From NCBI RefSeq assembly GCF_000152905.1, contig NZ_CH672417.1, positions 195,585-259,584 of the forward strand: DNA of 64,000 nucleotides, given 5' to 3'. Positions 17,262 to 26,896 of this stretch are shown here, piece after piece; within the stretch, counting starts at the first letter, position 1; every line of letters starts with the position of its first letter. The position numbers and the translations under genes were made by a program. Source of the DNA: Nitrobacter sp. Nb-311A (GTDB lineage: Bacteria; Pseudomonadota; Alphaproteobacteria; Rhizobiales; Xanthobacteraceae). The notes beneath the pieces were generated by a model that had not been told where the DNA came from, did no database searches, and saw only the letters and a list, made by a program, of their open reading frames with translations.

Positions 17262-19634
17262 ATGCCCGTTTCTTCCAGTCATTTTCTTGCAATCGCGCGC
17301 CTCGGTGCGGCGTCGCTTCCGGCGCTTGTCATGGCGATCCCCGATGACGTTTCCGCCCAGACAGCCCTGCCCGGAATCGTGGTCAACGCGCCCAGCCCGA
17401 TCGTGCGCCACGCTAGGCCAACCCACACGACACTCGTACGCTCGTCGGCCCGCCGGGGCACGGCAAGGTCTACCCCCGGGCAATCCGAGCGGCCTAGCGC
17501 CCCGGCACCGCCGGCTCCCGCCGATTTTCGGGGCACGTTGCCTATCGTGACCGATCAGTTCGCGACCGTGACGGTGGTCCCCAGCGACGAGATTCGTCGG
17601 AACGGGGCCGCGACGCTGGGCGACCTGCTCAACGACAAGCCCGGCATCACCGGCTCCTCCTATGTACCCGGCGCATCAAGCCGACCCATTATCCGCGGCC
17701 TTGACGTCAATCGTGTCGGCATCGTGGAAAACGGCATCGGCAGCAATGGCGCCTCCGATCTCGGCGAGGACCACTTCGTGCCGATCGATCCGCTTTCGAC
17801 CAATCAGGTCGAGGTCATCCGCGGCCCGGCGGCGCTGCGTTACGGTTCGACGGCCATCGGCGGAGTGGTCAGCGCCAGCAACAATCGCATACCGGAGCGA
17901 ATGCCGTGCCGCCCGACGCCTTGGCAGACCTACGGTTACGGGGTCAAGCCGCCGGCCGCCGCCAATGGCTGTCTCAATGTCGAGACCCGGTCGGCGCTTT
18001 CGTCCGTCAACAACGGTCTCGAAGGCGGCGTGCTGATCGACGCCGGCGCTGACAACGTGGCGGTTCACGCCGACGCCTTTGGCCGCCGCGCCGACGATTA
18101 CGCGATTCCCGGCGGCCGCCAGGCCAACACTGCGAATCGCAGCGCCGGCGCCTCCATCGGAGCGTCGTATCTGTTCGATGGCGGTTTCATCGGCGCCTCC
18201 ATCGGCCAGAATAACGTCCTCTACCATATCCCCGGCGATCACGGCGCCGAATTCAAGGAGCGTATCGATGGTCGCCAGAACCGCGTGGCCGTGAAGGGAG
18301 AATATCGTCCCGATTCCGCGCTCATCGACGCCGTCCGCCTCTGGCTTGGCGCGGTGGACTACAAGCATCACGAGCGCGGACTGGAAGAGGCTGACGATCC
18401 GTCCAGCGACGGCATCCATCAGACATTCACCGACCGTTCACAGGAAGGTAGGCTCGAGGTTCAACTCGCGCCCTACATGCTCGGAGCCATCCCCGTCACC
18501 ACCGCGATGGGCATTCAGGGTGGGCATCAGGATCTCACAGCGACCAGTCCCGAGAACGCGGGGTCGCTCTACAACGGATTGTTTGCGCCGAACTCGAACT
18601 CCCGTGTTGGAACGTACATCTTCAACGAATTCCAGCTCCTGCCTACGACGCGCGCGCAAATTGCCGGTCGTGTAGAGCATGTGTGGCTGAACGGAACGAT
18701 GCCGGATTTTCCGGCCAGTTTCATGCCGGACGGGTCGGCGCAGATCCCGATCGCACGCGATCTCTCCTTCACGCCGGCCAGCGCCAGCGTCGGCCTGCTG
18801 CAGGATCTGCCGGGCGACCTTGTCGCCAGCCTCACCGGGCAGTTCGTCCAGCGCGCACCCAAGCCGGCGGAACTGTTTTCCCGCGGCATCCACCATGCCA
18901 CCACCACATTCGATATCGGCAATCCGAACTTGAAAATCGAGTCGGCACAATCGGTCGAGATCGGCCTGCGGCGCGCCAAGGGTCCGCTCCGCTTCGAGGC
19001 GACGGCGTATTACACGCGCTTCAACAACTTCATCTATCGGCGCCTGACCGGCGCTTTCTGCGACGACGACTTCGCTTCGTGCCACACACACGATCACGAT
19101 GATCACGATGATCACGACGATGACCATGAAGAGGAGCACGGCCACGGCCACCATCTCAACCAGGCGGTTTACAGCCAGCGTGACGCCACGTTCCGCGGCG
19201 GCGAACTGCAGTTTCAGTACGACGCGATTCCGTTGTGGAACGGCATGTTCGGCATCGAGGGTCAGTACGACATCGTCCGCGCGACCTTCACGGACGGCTC
19301 CAACGTGCCGCGGATTCCGCCGCAGCGCCTCGGCGGAGGCATCTACTACCGCGACGCCAATTGGCTGGCTCGCATCAACCTGCTCCATGCCTTCGCACAG
19401 AACAACGTGAGCGACGTCGAGACACCGACTCCCGGCTACAACCGGCTGCGGGCCGAGATCAGCTATACGACCATGCTGCCCGGAAACAACTGGCTGGGCG
19501 GGCAGACGGTGACCATCGGTCTCGTCGGCGATAATCTGCTGAACGAGCAAATTCGCAATGCCGCCGCCTACAACAAGGACGAGGTGTTGCTGCCGGGCCT
19601 GAACGTGCGGTTATTCGCAAATGTGAAATACTGA
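17262..19634 (+). CDS. TonB-dependent outer membrane receptor, ZnuD-like, with His-rich loop
   Basis: A 790-residue receptor. The N-terminus is a signal peptide (MPVSSSHFLAIARLGAASLP..., cleavage near VSAQ). The plug domain has VVPSDEIRRNGAATLGDLL, GASSRPIIRGLD and VEVIRGPAALRYGSTAIGGV. The barrel ends in LNVRLFANVKY with a C-terminal aromatic-rich strand. Residues about 605-633 carry a dense His/Asp/Glu loop (HDHDDHDDHDDDHEEEHGHG), as in the zinc receptor ZnuD. The ATG at 17262 with AGGA before it is chosen; in-frame readings further upstream overlap the DUF2946 gene. The Zur-like box upstream supports zinc as substrate; nickel or another metal remains possible. Confidence 0.87.
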   Translation: MPVSSSHFLAIARLGAASLPALVMAIPDDVSAQTALPGIVVNAPSPIVRHARPTHTTLVRSSARRGTARSTPGQSERPSAPAPPAPADFRGTLPIVTDQFATVTVVPSDEIRRNGAATLGDLLNDKPGITGSSYVPGASSRPIIRGLDVNRVGIVENGIGSNGASDLGEDHFVPIDPLSTNQVEVIRGPAALRYGSTAIGGVVSASNNRIPERMPCRPTPWQTYGYGVKPPAAANGCLNVETRSALSSVNNGLEGGVLIDAGADNVAVHADAFGRRADDYAIPGGRQANTANRSAGASIGASYLFDGGFIGASIGQNNVLYHIPGDHGAEFKERIDGRQNRVAVKGEYRPDSALIDAVRLWLGAVDYKHHERGLEEADDPSSDGIHQTFTDRSQEGRLEVQLAPYMLGAIPVTTAMGIQGGHQDLTATSPENAGSLYNGLFAPNSNSRVGTYIFNEFQLLPTTRAQIAGRVEHVWLNGTMPDFPASFMPDGSAQIPIARDLSFTPASASVGLLQDLPGDLVASLTGQFVQRAPKPAELFSRGIHHATTTFDIGNPNLKIESAQSVEIGLRRAKGPLRFEATAYYTRFNNFIYRRLTGAFCDDDFASCHTHDHDDHDDHDDDHEEEHGHGHHLNQAVYSQRDATFRGGELQFQYDAIPLWNGMFGIEGQYDIVRATFTDGSNVPRIPPQRLGGGIYYRDANWLARINLLHAFAQNNVSDVETPTPGYNRLRAEISYTTMLPGNNWLGGQTVTIGLVGDNLLNEQIRNAAAYNKDEVLLPGLNVRLFANVKY

Positions 19635-19643
19635 GCGGGCTCT

Positions 19644-19673
19644 CGTCATGGCCGGATTATACCGGCCATGACG
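19644..19673. terminator. Terminator-like hairpin between convergent genes
   Basis: A perfect 12-bp inverted repeat CGTCATGGCCGG / CCGGCCATGACG with a six-base loop ATTATA lies 10 bases after the TonB receptor stop and 19 bases before the stop of the convergent GNAT gene. There is no T tract on either side, so it may block 3' decay rather than end transcription alone. Confidence 0.6.
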
Positions 19674-19691
19674 TCCAAGCTTGATCTCCAT

Positions 19692-20225
19692 TTATTCGCT
19701 CTGGCCCGCAGCCTCCCGCGCGAAGCTCCAGTCAGGCCGGATCATGCCTGAAACTCCGTCGAACGCACCAGGGACCAGCTCGCACACCAACAGCCGCGCC
19801 CGGTCGACCGGGCCCGGCATGTCGACCTGTCCTTTCGGAATCATCCTGAAACCGACGCCACCGTAATAGGATTCATCGCCGACAAGCACGACGAGACGAT
19901 GCCCTTTCGCTTTCGCGTCTTCGAGCGCCCGCTCGAGCAGCGCGTGCCCGATCCCCCGGCCCCGGAACGGCGGCTCCACCGTCAGCGGGCCGAGGAGCAG
20001 AGCCGGCGTGTCGCCGATGCAAACCGGCAACAACCGGACCGAGCCGACCAGCAGCGTGCCGATGCGCGCGGTCAGGGAGAGGTCAAGCAAATGATCGACA
20101 TGCTCGCGCAGACGGTAAGCGCTGAGCACGAAACGGCCGGGACCGAAGGTGCGTTCATGCAGACGCTCGATGGCCTGCGCGTCATTGGCGGTTTCGGTCA
20201 GGAGAGTGAGGGACAGATCGGACAT
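19692..20225 (-). CDS. GNAT family N-acetyltransferase
   Basis: A 177-residue acetyltransferase with the acetyl-CoA loop in LTVEPPFRGRGIGHALLERA and the later DESYYGGVGFRMIPKG motif typical of YhbS/Eis-like GNAT proteins. Substrate unknown. The start is uncertain: in-frame ATGs at 20243 and 20279 are possible, and none has a clear ribosome site; MSDLSLTLLTE at 20225 is chosen as the family-like start. Confidence 0.82.
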   Translation of the reverse strand: MSDLSLTLLTETANDAQAIERLHERTFGPGRFVLSAYRLREHVDHLLDLSLTARIGTLLVGSVRLLPVCIGDTPALLLGPLTVEPPFRGRGIGHALLERALEDAKAKGHRLVVLVGDESYYGGVGFRMIPKGQVDMPGPVDRARLLVCELVPGAFDGVSGMIRPDWSFAREAAGQSE

Positions 20226-20292
20226 GAGCGAGACGGATAGCATTTGCCACGGGCGCGGTCCATCGCCCGCCGTGCCCATTGCGGCCGTCCGG

Positions 20293-20781
20293 TCACCCCC
20301 GCCAGGTGGTTACCGGCGGCTCACGGTGAAGGACTTCCGCGATCCGCAGCCGCGTGCCGGCCGTGGTTTCGGCCGGCAGGGCATTGGCGGCGAAAAAGCC
20401 GCAATCGACGATCTCCCGATTCGGTTCGGGCTTGCGATCCTGCCGGAAGTCCCGGACGACATAAACGGTGACGTGATCGCGCCGCGAGACATGGCTGTTG
20501 AAAAAGATGCCGTGCAACACCGGTTCGCCGCGGATCTCGATTCGCCCCTCTTCCATGAGCTCGCGCTCCAGCGCCGTACGCGACGCCTCGCCGACCTCGA
20601 CGCCGCCGCCCGGCAGATGCCAGCCCGCCACATAGCCATGCTTGACCAGAAAGACCCTGTTGTCGGCATCGAGCACCACGCCGCGCACGCCGAGCGTCAT
20701 GCCGCGGGCGAACCGAAAGTACAGGTGAAACAGCCGGCGCCGCGCGGACTCTTCAAAGCGCCGCAGACGATGAAAATTCAT
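20293..20781 (-). CDS. NUDIX hydrolase
   Basis: A 162-residue protein with an N-terminal basic region (MNFHRLRRFEESARRRLFHL) and a complete Nudix box starting GGGVEVGEA and ending with RELMEEG around residues 60-85. Nudix enzymes cleave nucleoside diphosphate derivatives; the substrate cannot be told. The ATG at 20781 is chosen; a GTG at 20802 is an alternative. It is on the same strand as the GNAT gene, 67 bases upstream of it. Confidence 0.85.
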   Translation of the reverse strand: MNFHRLRRFEESARRRLFHLYFRFARGMTLGVRGVVLDADNRVFLVKHGYVAGWHLPGGGVEVGEASRTALERELMEEGRIEIRGEPVLHGIFFNSHVSRRDHVTVYVVRDFRQDRKPEPNREIVDCGFFAANALPAETTAGTRLRIAEVLHREPPVTTWRG

Positions 20782-21013
20782 GATGTCGTAAGCCCCCGAC
20801 ACCGCGCGAAGCGAGCACTTGCTTTCGCATGAGAGCTTGCATCAAAGCGGCGCTCTTGCCAAAACCTCAGAATATTCCCGGATACGAGGTAAAAGTGAAG
20901 CAGCTTCATGACAGGGACAGGGAAAGTGGCCCGTCATCGCGGCGGGCGCCGCACCGGACCACCGTCGCCGAAACGACAGTGTTTGTCCCCGGCGCTCTGA
21001 CCGGCAGCGCCTG

Positions 21014-21919
21014 ATGACCGCGCTCACGCTCGCGCACCTGTCCGATCCGCATCTCGGACCGCTGCCTCCGCTGCGGCTACATCAGCTCGCAGGCAAGCGC
21101 GCGATCGGCTATCTGAACTGGAAGCGCGGCCGCCACGCCATCCATCGGCGCGATGTGCTGGACACCCTGGTCGCCGATATCAAGGCGCAATCGCCCGACC
21201 ATATCGCGGTCACCGGCGATCTCATCAATCTCGCCCTTCCGGGGGAATTCACGCAGGCGCGCGCATGGCTGGGCGACGTCGGCACTCCGCACAACGTCAC
21301 CCTCGTGCCCGGCAATCATGATGCTTATGTCCGCCCGACCCAAAAACAGATCTCCGAATGGGAAGACTATATGCGCGGCGATAGCGCCCGCGAAGGGGCT
21401 CCGCTTTCGTTTCCATTCCTGCGACGCAGAGGGCCGCTGACACTGATCGGGGTGTCTTCGTCGGTACCGACCGGTCCATTCATGGCCACCGGCTGGCTGG
21501 GGTCCAGCCAGCTCGATGCGCTGGACCGTGGGCTCGCCCAGCTTGAGAGCGATCCGAGCTTTCACGTGTTGCTGATCCACCATCCGCTTTCTTCGAAAGA
21601 TTCGCATAAGCGGCTGACGGATGCCGACGCACTTCTGGCCCTTCTGAAGCGGCGCAACGTGAACCTGATCCTGCACGGCCATGATCATATCCATTCGACC
21701 ATGTGGTTTGAGGGACAGCACGGCCGTATTCCCGCCATTGGCGTGCCGTCGGCATCCGCAACGCCGCATCGGCATTATCCCCCCGCCGCCTATAACCTGT
21801 TTTCAATCACACACGACGGAAGCAGCTGGCGCTGCGAGCACCGGGTGCGCGGCTTCGCCGACCAGGCAGCGATCGATCGTGGGGAGATCAGCGAGTTGCA
21901 GCGGACACAGCTCATCTAA
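21014..21919 (+). CDS. Calcineurin-like metallophosphoesterase
   Basis: A 301-residue metallophosphoesterase. All five metal-site blocks can be seen: LSDPHLG (residues 9-15), VTGDLIN, PGNHDAY, LLIHHPLS and LHGHDHIHS. It is a cytoplasmic protein of the Icc/CpdA-like group; cyclic nucleotides or other phosphodiesters are possible substrates. The gene converges on the DUF486 gene, with a repeat fragment in the 55-base gap. Confidence 0.9.
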   Translation: MTALTLAHLSDPHLGPLPPLRLHQLAGKRAIGYLNWKRGRHAIHRRDVLDTLVADIKAQSPDHIAVTGDLINLALPGEFTQARAWLGDVGTPHNVTLVPGNHDAYVRPTQKQISEWEDYMRGDSAREGAPLSFPFLRRRGPLTLIGVSSSVPTGPFMATGWLGSSQLDALDRGLAQLESDPSFHVLLIHHPLSSKDSHKRLTDADALLALLKRRNVNLILHGHDHIHSTMWFEGQHGRIPAIGVPSASATPHRHYPPAAYNLFSITHDGSSWRCEHRVRGFADQAAIDRGEISELQRTQLI

Positions 21920-21961
21920 AGCCGTTTCGTTTCTGATTGAATCAGAGTCGAAAGGCTGTAG
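21917..21961. repeat. Intergenic repeat, right-hand part of family 1
   Basis: The stretch with TTTCTGATTGAATCAGA flanked by AAAGCCG and AAAGGCTGTAG lies between convergent genes. It matches the right part of the composite at 46927-46970 (CTTTCTGGTTCAATCAGA...AAGCTTCTAG). The inverted CTGATT/AATCAG core can fold into a hairpin and may act as a terminator for both genes. Confidence 0.65.
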
Positions 21962-21974
21962 CCGTGCCGCTCGA

Positions 21975-22328
21975 TCACCATTTATGAAAAATAAAAAATG
22001 CGCCAAGGGCAACGAACGCAAAGCCCAGGCCGTGATTCCAGCCCAACGGCTGTTTCAGATACAGCACCGAGAAACCGGCGAAAACCACGAGCGTAATCAC
22101 TTCCTGAATGGTTTTGAGTTCAGCCGCCGAATAAACCGCGCTCCCCCAGCGATTGGCCGGCACCGCAAGCCAGTACTCGAAAAACGCGATGCTCCAACTG
22201 GCCAGAACGATCGGAGGAAGCGGGCTTTCCTTGAATTTCAGATGCCCGTACCAGGCAAAGGTCATGAAAACATTCGAGCAGAACAGCATCAGGATAGGCA
22301 GAAGCCACGACGAAATCGTGAGGGGCAT
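21975..22328 (-). CDS. DMT-superfamily small membrane protein (DUF486)
   Basis: A 117-residue protein with four hydrophobic helices, beginning MPLTISSWLLPILMLFCSNV and including KFKESPLPPIVLASWSIAFFEYWLAVPANRWG, which is diagnostic of DUF486. This is a one-subunit drug/metabolite-type membrane protein of unknown substrate. It converges on the metallophosphoesterase gene. Confidence 0.88.
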   Translation of the reverse strand: MPLTISSWLLPILMLFCSNVFMTFAWYGHLKFKESPLPPIVLASWSIAFFEYWLAVPANRWGSAVYSAAELKTIQEVITLVVFAGFSVLYLKQPLGWNHGLGFAFVALGAFFIFHKW

Positions 22329-22448
22329 GATTTTCGGCTTTCGGGAATGACCGGCGGAAGGCGTCGACCGCCCAATTGTATCCGCACAAGAACAGCTATG
22401 TCGCGCGAATTCCTTGGAACGCCAGCCGACCGGTCACCGCCGGAAAAT

Positions 22449-22706
22449 CTAATCCCTGGTCCGGTAATAGGGTTCAACCGTGCCGCTCAGCTTGATCGTC
22501 ACCGGATTGCCGTGACGATCCCTGGCATTGCCGGCGGCAACCCGTATCCAGCCTTCGCTGACGCAATACTCCTCGACGTTGGTCTTTTCGACGCCCTTGA
22601 AACGGATGCCGATATCACGGGACAGAATCTTTGCATTATAATACGCGCTGCGCGGGTCGGTCGACAAACGGTCGGGCAGACTATCGTTCGCGGTCTGGTC
22701 GGTCAA
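22449..22706 (-). CDS. DUF3297 family protein
   Basis: An 85-residue soluble protein with LPDRLSTDPRSAYYNAKIL at the start and GIRFKGVEKTNVEEYCVSEGWI in the middle, matching DUF3297. Function unknown. Its ATG overlaps the stop of the glutathione peroxidase gene (4 bases), so the two are co-translated; this pairing may hint at an oxidative-stress role. Confidence 0.85.
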   Translation of the reverse strand: MTDQTANDSLPDRLSTDPRSAYYNAKILSRDIGIRFKGVEKTNVEEYCVSEGWIRVAAGNARDRHGNPVTIKLSGTVEPYYRTRD

Positions 22707-23179
22707 AGCAGGGCCTCGATTTTTTCCGTCAGCTTTTTAGGGTTGGTGGTCGGAGCGTGGCGGGCAACCACCCTCCCCTGCCGGTCCAGGAGAAACTTCG
22801 TAAAATTCCACTTGATTGACTCACCCAGCAGACCCGGCTTCTCGTTCTTCAGATGCCTGAACAACGGATGCGCGTCCGACCCATTGACATTTATCTTTTC
22901 AAACATCGGAAAAGTCACCCCGTACTTGCTGGCGCAGAACTGCTGAATGTCGGCGGAGGTCCCCGGCTCCTGCTTGCCGAACTGATTGCAGGGGAAGCCC
23001 AGCACGGAAAATCCGCGCGGGTTCATCGTTCGGTGCAGGTCCTCAAGGTCCTTGTATTGCGGCGTGAACCCGCAGGCGCTCGCGGTGTTCACGATCAGAA
23101 GGACACGACCTTCGAACTGCCTCAACGCGCAAGACTCGCCGGCCAGCGTATTCGCGCGGAAATCAAAGACGCTGGCCAT
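22703..23179 (-). CDS. Glutathione peroxidase (Cys type)
   Basis: A 158-residue thiol peroxidase of the GPx family that reduces hydroperoxides using glutathione or thioredoxin. The active-site tetrad can be placed: C36 in NTASACGFTPQ, Q70 in FPCNQFGKQEPG, and W124-N125 in IKWNFTKF. A Cys replaces selenocysteine, as usual in bacteria. There is no signal peptide, so it is cytoplasmic. It is the first gene of a two-gene unit with DUF3297. Confidence 0.94.
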   Translation of the reverse strand: MASVFDFRANTLAGESCALRQFEGRVLLIVNTASACGFTPQYKDLEDLHRTMNPRGFSVLGFPCNQFGKQEPGTSADIQQFCASKYGVTFPMFEKINVNGSDAHPLFRHLKNEKPGLLGESIKWNFTKFLLDRQGRVVARHAPTTNPKKLTEKIEALL

Positions 23180-23214
23180 TCAGCAACCTTTCCATCGGGC
23201 TACGACCGCGCCGG

Positions 23215-23472
23215 TTAATGTCGCGTGGACGACCGGGCGGCCGGGTCCAGGATGGCTTCGGTGAACGGAAACTCAAGGACGATTTCACCGGCAGCGTCAG
23301 TAACTTCCAGCACCGCATTGAGAATTGCCCGCTGTTCGCCGTCCGATTTGAGGATCTCACGGATCGTCGTCCGGGCGGCGCGCCAGGCTTGATCAGGATC
23401 GCGCAACTCCTCGCCCTCCGGATCGAGAATCAGGTCGCTTCCGATGCGGGTGTTGAAAAAATATCGGGGCAT
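23215..23472 (-). CDS. DUF6894 family small protein
   Basis: An 85-residue protein beginning MPRYFFNTRIGSDLILDPEG and including DPDQAWRAARTTIREIL, the pattern of DUF6894, a family abundant in Bradyrhizobiaceae. Function unknown. An in-frame ATG at 23484 would add four residues; neither start has a clear ribosome site. Confidence 0.82.
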   Translation of the reverse strand: MPRYFFNTRIGSDLILDPEGEELRDPDQAWRAARTTIREILKSDGEQRAILNAVLEVTDAAGEIVLEFPFTEAILDPAARSSTRH

Positions 23473-23761
23473 GAACGAACCCATGGCGAGAGAGCGTGGA
23501 GCCTGGAGGCGACTGTTCCCAGTAGTTCTTTATCGAACGACAAGCCCGCACTGCAATAGGCCTTATTTGTCGCAAAATTGCGTCCGTCCTGTTTCAGACT
23601 CCTGATAAATCCCGACAGCGGATCAATATTCCGCCTCAAACGTTAGCAGCGGGGTCCTGCCCTTGATCAGGCCATCTTTTCTTCGTCGTGTTGACATAGC
23701 CTAGCTTGCAGCGGGTACCGAATTTCTCCAAACGGTGCGTCCTCGAACAGAGAAGAACGTC

Positions 23762-26614
23762 ATGAATCCTGTCAGAGAACTCCAGGACCACGGCCAGGCC
23801 GTCTGGCTCGATTTCCTTGCACGTGGTTTCATCACCAAGGGCGATTTGAAGCAGTTGATTGAAAACGACGGATTGCGCGGGGTCACCTCCAATCCCTCGA
23901 TTTTCGAGAAGGCGATCGGGAGTTCGGACGAATATGACAGCGCCATCGTCAACCTGATGAAAAGCGGTGACCGGTCGGTCATCGATCTCTACGAGCAGCT
24001 CGCGATAGAGGACATCAAGCACGCCGCCGACGTGTTGCGGCCGGTCTACGACCGGCTTGACGGCGCAGACGGTTTCGTCAGCCTCGAGGTCTCGCCCTAC
24101 CTTGCAAACGACACCCAGGGGACGATTGCCGAGGCCAGGAGGCTGTGGAAGTCCGTCGCGCGCAAGAACCTGATGATCAAGGTGCCGGCGACGCCGAATG
24201 GCCTGCCCGCGATCCGTCACCTGATTTCGGAGGGCATCAGCATCAACATCACGCTATTGTTCTCGCAGAAGGTCTACATCGAGGTGGCTGAGGCGTATCT
24301 GGCCGGACTTCAGGACTATATCCGAAATGGCGGCGATCCCGCGCATGTCGCGAGCGTCGCCAGTTTCTTCGTCAGCCGGATCGACAGCGCCGCCGACAAG
24401 CAGCTCGACGAAAAGATCGCGCAAGCCAACGATCCCGCGGAGAAAACCCGCCTTGCCGCGCTCAAGGGCAAGGTCGCGATCGCCAACGCCAAACTCGCCT
24501 ATCAGGAATACAAGCGGCTGTTTGCTGGCGAAGACTGGCAAAAGCTGGAAGCAGAAGGCGCCAGACCGCAGCGGCTGCTATGGGCTTCGACCGGAACCAA
24601 GAACAAGGACTACCGTGACGTTCTCTACGTCGAGGAATTGATCGGTCCGGATACGGTCAATACCGTGCCGCCGGCAACCCTTGAGAGCTTCCGTGATCAC
24701 GGCAGGCTGCGCGACAGCCTCGAGGAAAATTTGGATGACGCGCGGCAAGCGCTCACCGCGCTCGCGGAAGCCGGAATTTCACTCGATGCAATCACCCGCG
24801 ACCTCGTGAAAGAAGGCGTGCAACTGTTCGGGGACGCGGCCGACAAATTGCTCGGCGCCGTCGCCCGCAAGCGGGAGAAGATTCTCGGGGCCGCCATCGA
24901 CCGGCAAACCTTGTCGCTCGATCCCTCGATGGCGAAATCCGTCGAGGCGAAGGCGGATGACTGGCGAGCCGCCGGCACCGTCCGCAAGCTATGGCAAAAG
25001 GATAAATCGGTATGGACCGGCACGGACGAGGACAAATGGCTGAGCTGGCTGACGAGTCCTGCCGCCGAACTTGATCGGGCGGCTGATTACGAAGACTATG
25101 CGCAGCGGGTGAAGAAGCAGAAGTTCACCGACGCGGTCGTCCTCGGCATGGGCGGATCAAGCCTGGGCCCGGAGGTGCTGGCGAAGACCTTCCCGAAGGC
25201 GGCGGGCTTCCCGAAGCTGCATGTGCTGGACTCGACCGACCCCGCCCAGATTCGTTCGCTCGAAGCCGCGATCGACGTCGCGAGGACCGTCTTCATCGTG
25301 TCCAGCAAGTCCGGCGGAACGACCGAGCCCAATGCGCTGAAAGATTATTTCCACGCGCGGGTGGCCAAGGCGATCGGCGCTGACAAGGCCGGCCACCGCT
25401 TCATCGCGATCACCGATCCGGGCTCCTCGCTTGACGCGGAAGCGGCCAAGCTCGGCTACGCGCGCACCTTCCACGGCGATCCCGCGATCGGCGGCCGCTA
25501 TTCGATCCTGTCTCCCTTCGGCCTGGTCCCGGCGGCGACGGCTGGAATCGATGTGACGGGATTGCTCGAGGACGCGCTCGTCATGGTGCGGTCCTGTGGC
25601 GCCCAGGTCCCGCCGCATGACAATCCCGGCGTCCAGCTCGGACTGGCCATGGGTCTCGCCGGACGCGAAGGCCGCGATAAGGTCACCATCCTGGCGTCTC
25701 CGAGAATCGCCGATTTCGGCGCATGGGCCGAGCAACTGATCGCCGAATCGACCGGCAAGGAGGGCAAGGGCCTGATTCCGATCGACGGCGAACCGCTCGG
25801 CGGTGCGAACCTCTACGGCAATGACCGCTTCTTCATCGATATCCGCACGGCGGACGAAGCGGATGCCGCCCATGATGAAAAGTTGCGCGCGCTCGAGGCC
25901 GCCGGACATCCGGTGGTCCGGATCATGATGAACTCGATCGATCAGATCGGCCAGGAGTTTTTCCGGTTCGAGATTGCGGTCGCCGTCGCCGGCGCGGTTC
26001 TCGGCATCAATCCGTTCGATCAGCCTGACGTCGAGGCGGCCAAGGTCAGGACACGCGAGTTGACGTCGGCCTTCGAGAAGACGGGCAGGCTTCCGGATGA
26101 AGAGCCGGCATTTTCCGCCGCCGGTTTCGACCTCTACACCGACGCGGAAAATGCGCGCGCGTTACGCGAGAAGGGCGCCGACGGCGAGCTGTCCTCATGG
26201 CTCAAGGCGCATCTTTCGCGCGCAGAACCCGGCGATTACGTCGCCTTGCTGGCCTATGTCGCGCGCAATGACGAACACGTCGACGAATTGCAGCGGATGC
26301 GCCTCTCCGTTCGCGACCGCAGGAAAGTCGCCACCTGCGCTGAGTTCGGCCCGCGCTTCCTGCATTCGACCGGGCAAGCCTACAAGGGCGGTCCCGACAG
26401 CGGCGTCTTTCTTCAGATCACCGCCGACGATCCGCGGGATTTGAAGATCCCGGGCCGGAAAACGAGTTTCAGCATCATCAAGGCGGCGCAGGCGCGCGGC
26501 GATTTCGATGTGCTCACGCGGCGGGGACGGCGAGCGCTTCGCGTGCATCTGAAGGGAAGCCTTAAATCGGGCCTGTCGCGGCTCGACGAAGCTCTCAGCC
26601 GGGCTCTCATGTGA
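23762..26614 (+). CDS. tal-pgi: Bifunctional transaldolase / glucose-6-phosphate isomerase
   Basis: A 950-residue fusion. The first ~360 residues are transaldolase: GVTSNPSIFEKAI near residue 40, the Schiff-base Lys in ARKNLMIKVPAT, and STGTKNKDY near 280. The rest is phosphoglucose isomerase, with VLGMGGSSLGPEVL and VSSKSGGTTEPN in the first sugar-phosphate-binding region. Such fusions are known in alphaproteobacteria and cyanobacteria. It links glycolysis/gluconeogenesis with the pentose phosphate pathway whose other genes follow. The ATG at 23762 is chosen because earlier in-frame starts lack family similarity. Upstream lies a 289-base gap with no other gene. Confidence 0.95.
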   Translation: MNPVRELQDHGQAVWLDFLARGFITKGDLKQLIENDGLRGVTSNPSIFEKAIGSSDEYDSAIVNLMKSGDRSVIDLYEQLAIEDIKHAADVLRPVYDRLDGADGFVSLEVSPYLANDTQGTIAEARRLWKSVARKNLMIKVPATPNGLPAIRHLISEGISINITLLFSQKVYIEVAEAYLAGLQDYIRNGGDPAHVASVASFFVSRIDSAADKQLDEKIAQANDPAEKTRLAALKGKVAIANAKLAYQEYKRLFAGEDWQKLEAEGARPQRLLWASTGTKNKDYRDVLYVEELIGPDTVNTVPPATLESFRDHGRLRDSLEENLDDARQALTALAEAGISLDAITRDLVKEGVQLFGDAADKLLGAVARKREKILGAAIDRQTLSLDPSMAKSVEAKADDWRAAGTVRKLWQKDKSVWTGTDEDKWLSWLTSPAAELDRAADYEDYAQRVKKQKFTDAVVLGMGGSSLGPEVLAKTFPKAAGFPKLHVLDSTDPAQIRSLEAAIDVARTVFIVSSKSGGTTEPNALKDYFHARVAKAIGADKAGHRFIAITDPGSSLDAEAAKLGYARTFHGDPAIGGRYSILSPFGLVPAATAGIDVTGLLEDALVMVRSCGAQVPPHDNPGVQLGLAMGLAGREGRDKVTILASPRIADFGAWAEQLIAESTGKEGKGLIPIDGEPLGGANLYGNDRFFIDIRTADEADAAHDEKLRALEAAGHPVVRIMMNSIDQIGQEFFRFEIAVAVAGAVLGINPFDQPDVEAAKVRTRELTSAFEKTGRLPDEEPAFSAAGFDLYTDAENARALREKGADGELSSWLKAHLSRAEPGDYVALLAYVARNDEHVDELQRMRLSVRDRRKVATCAEFGPRFLHSTGQAYKGGPDSGVFLQITADDPRDLKIPGRKTSFSIIKAAQARGDFDVLTRRGRRALRVHLKGSLKSGLSRLDEALSRALM

Positions 26615-26896
26615 TCGTGATCGTGACCGCCGCCATGACGCGTCGCGTTGTGACGCTGCGATCATCGCCAGAAAAACAAAGGTTCCCAGGCCGCGTCAAA
26701 CCGGACCTTGCCCTCGCCGTCGATTCATCCGACGATCCACGCCCGCCGATCTCCGTGAAACATCCGAAGTGTTGCGTCACACCGTGCTCCTCAAGCATCA
26801 TGATCCTCAAGCATCAGTGAACCATGTCATTGAACCATGGGGCCGCCCGTGGAATGTCCAGATCACGAGCCTGCCCCCGAAGAAGGGATCGGACCA

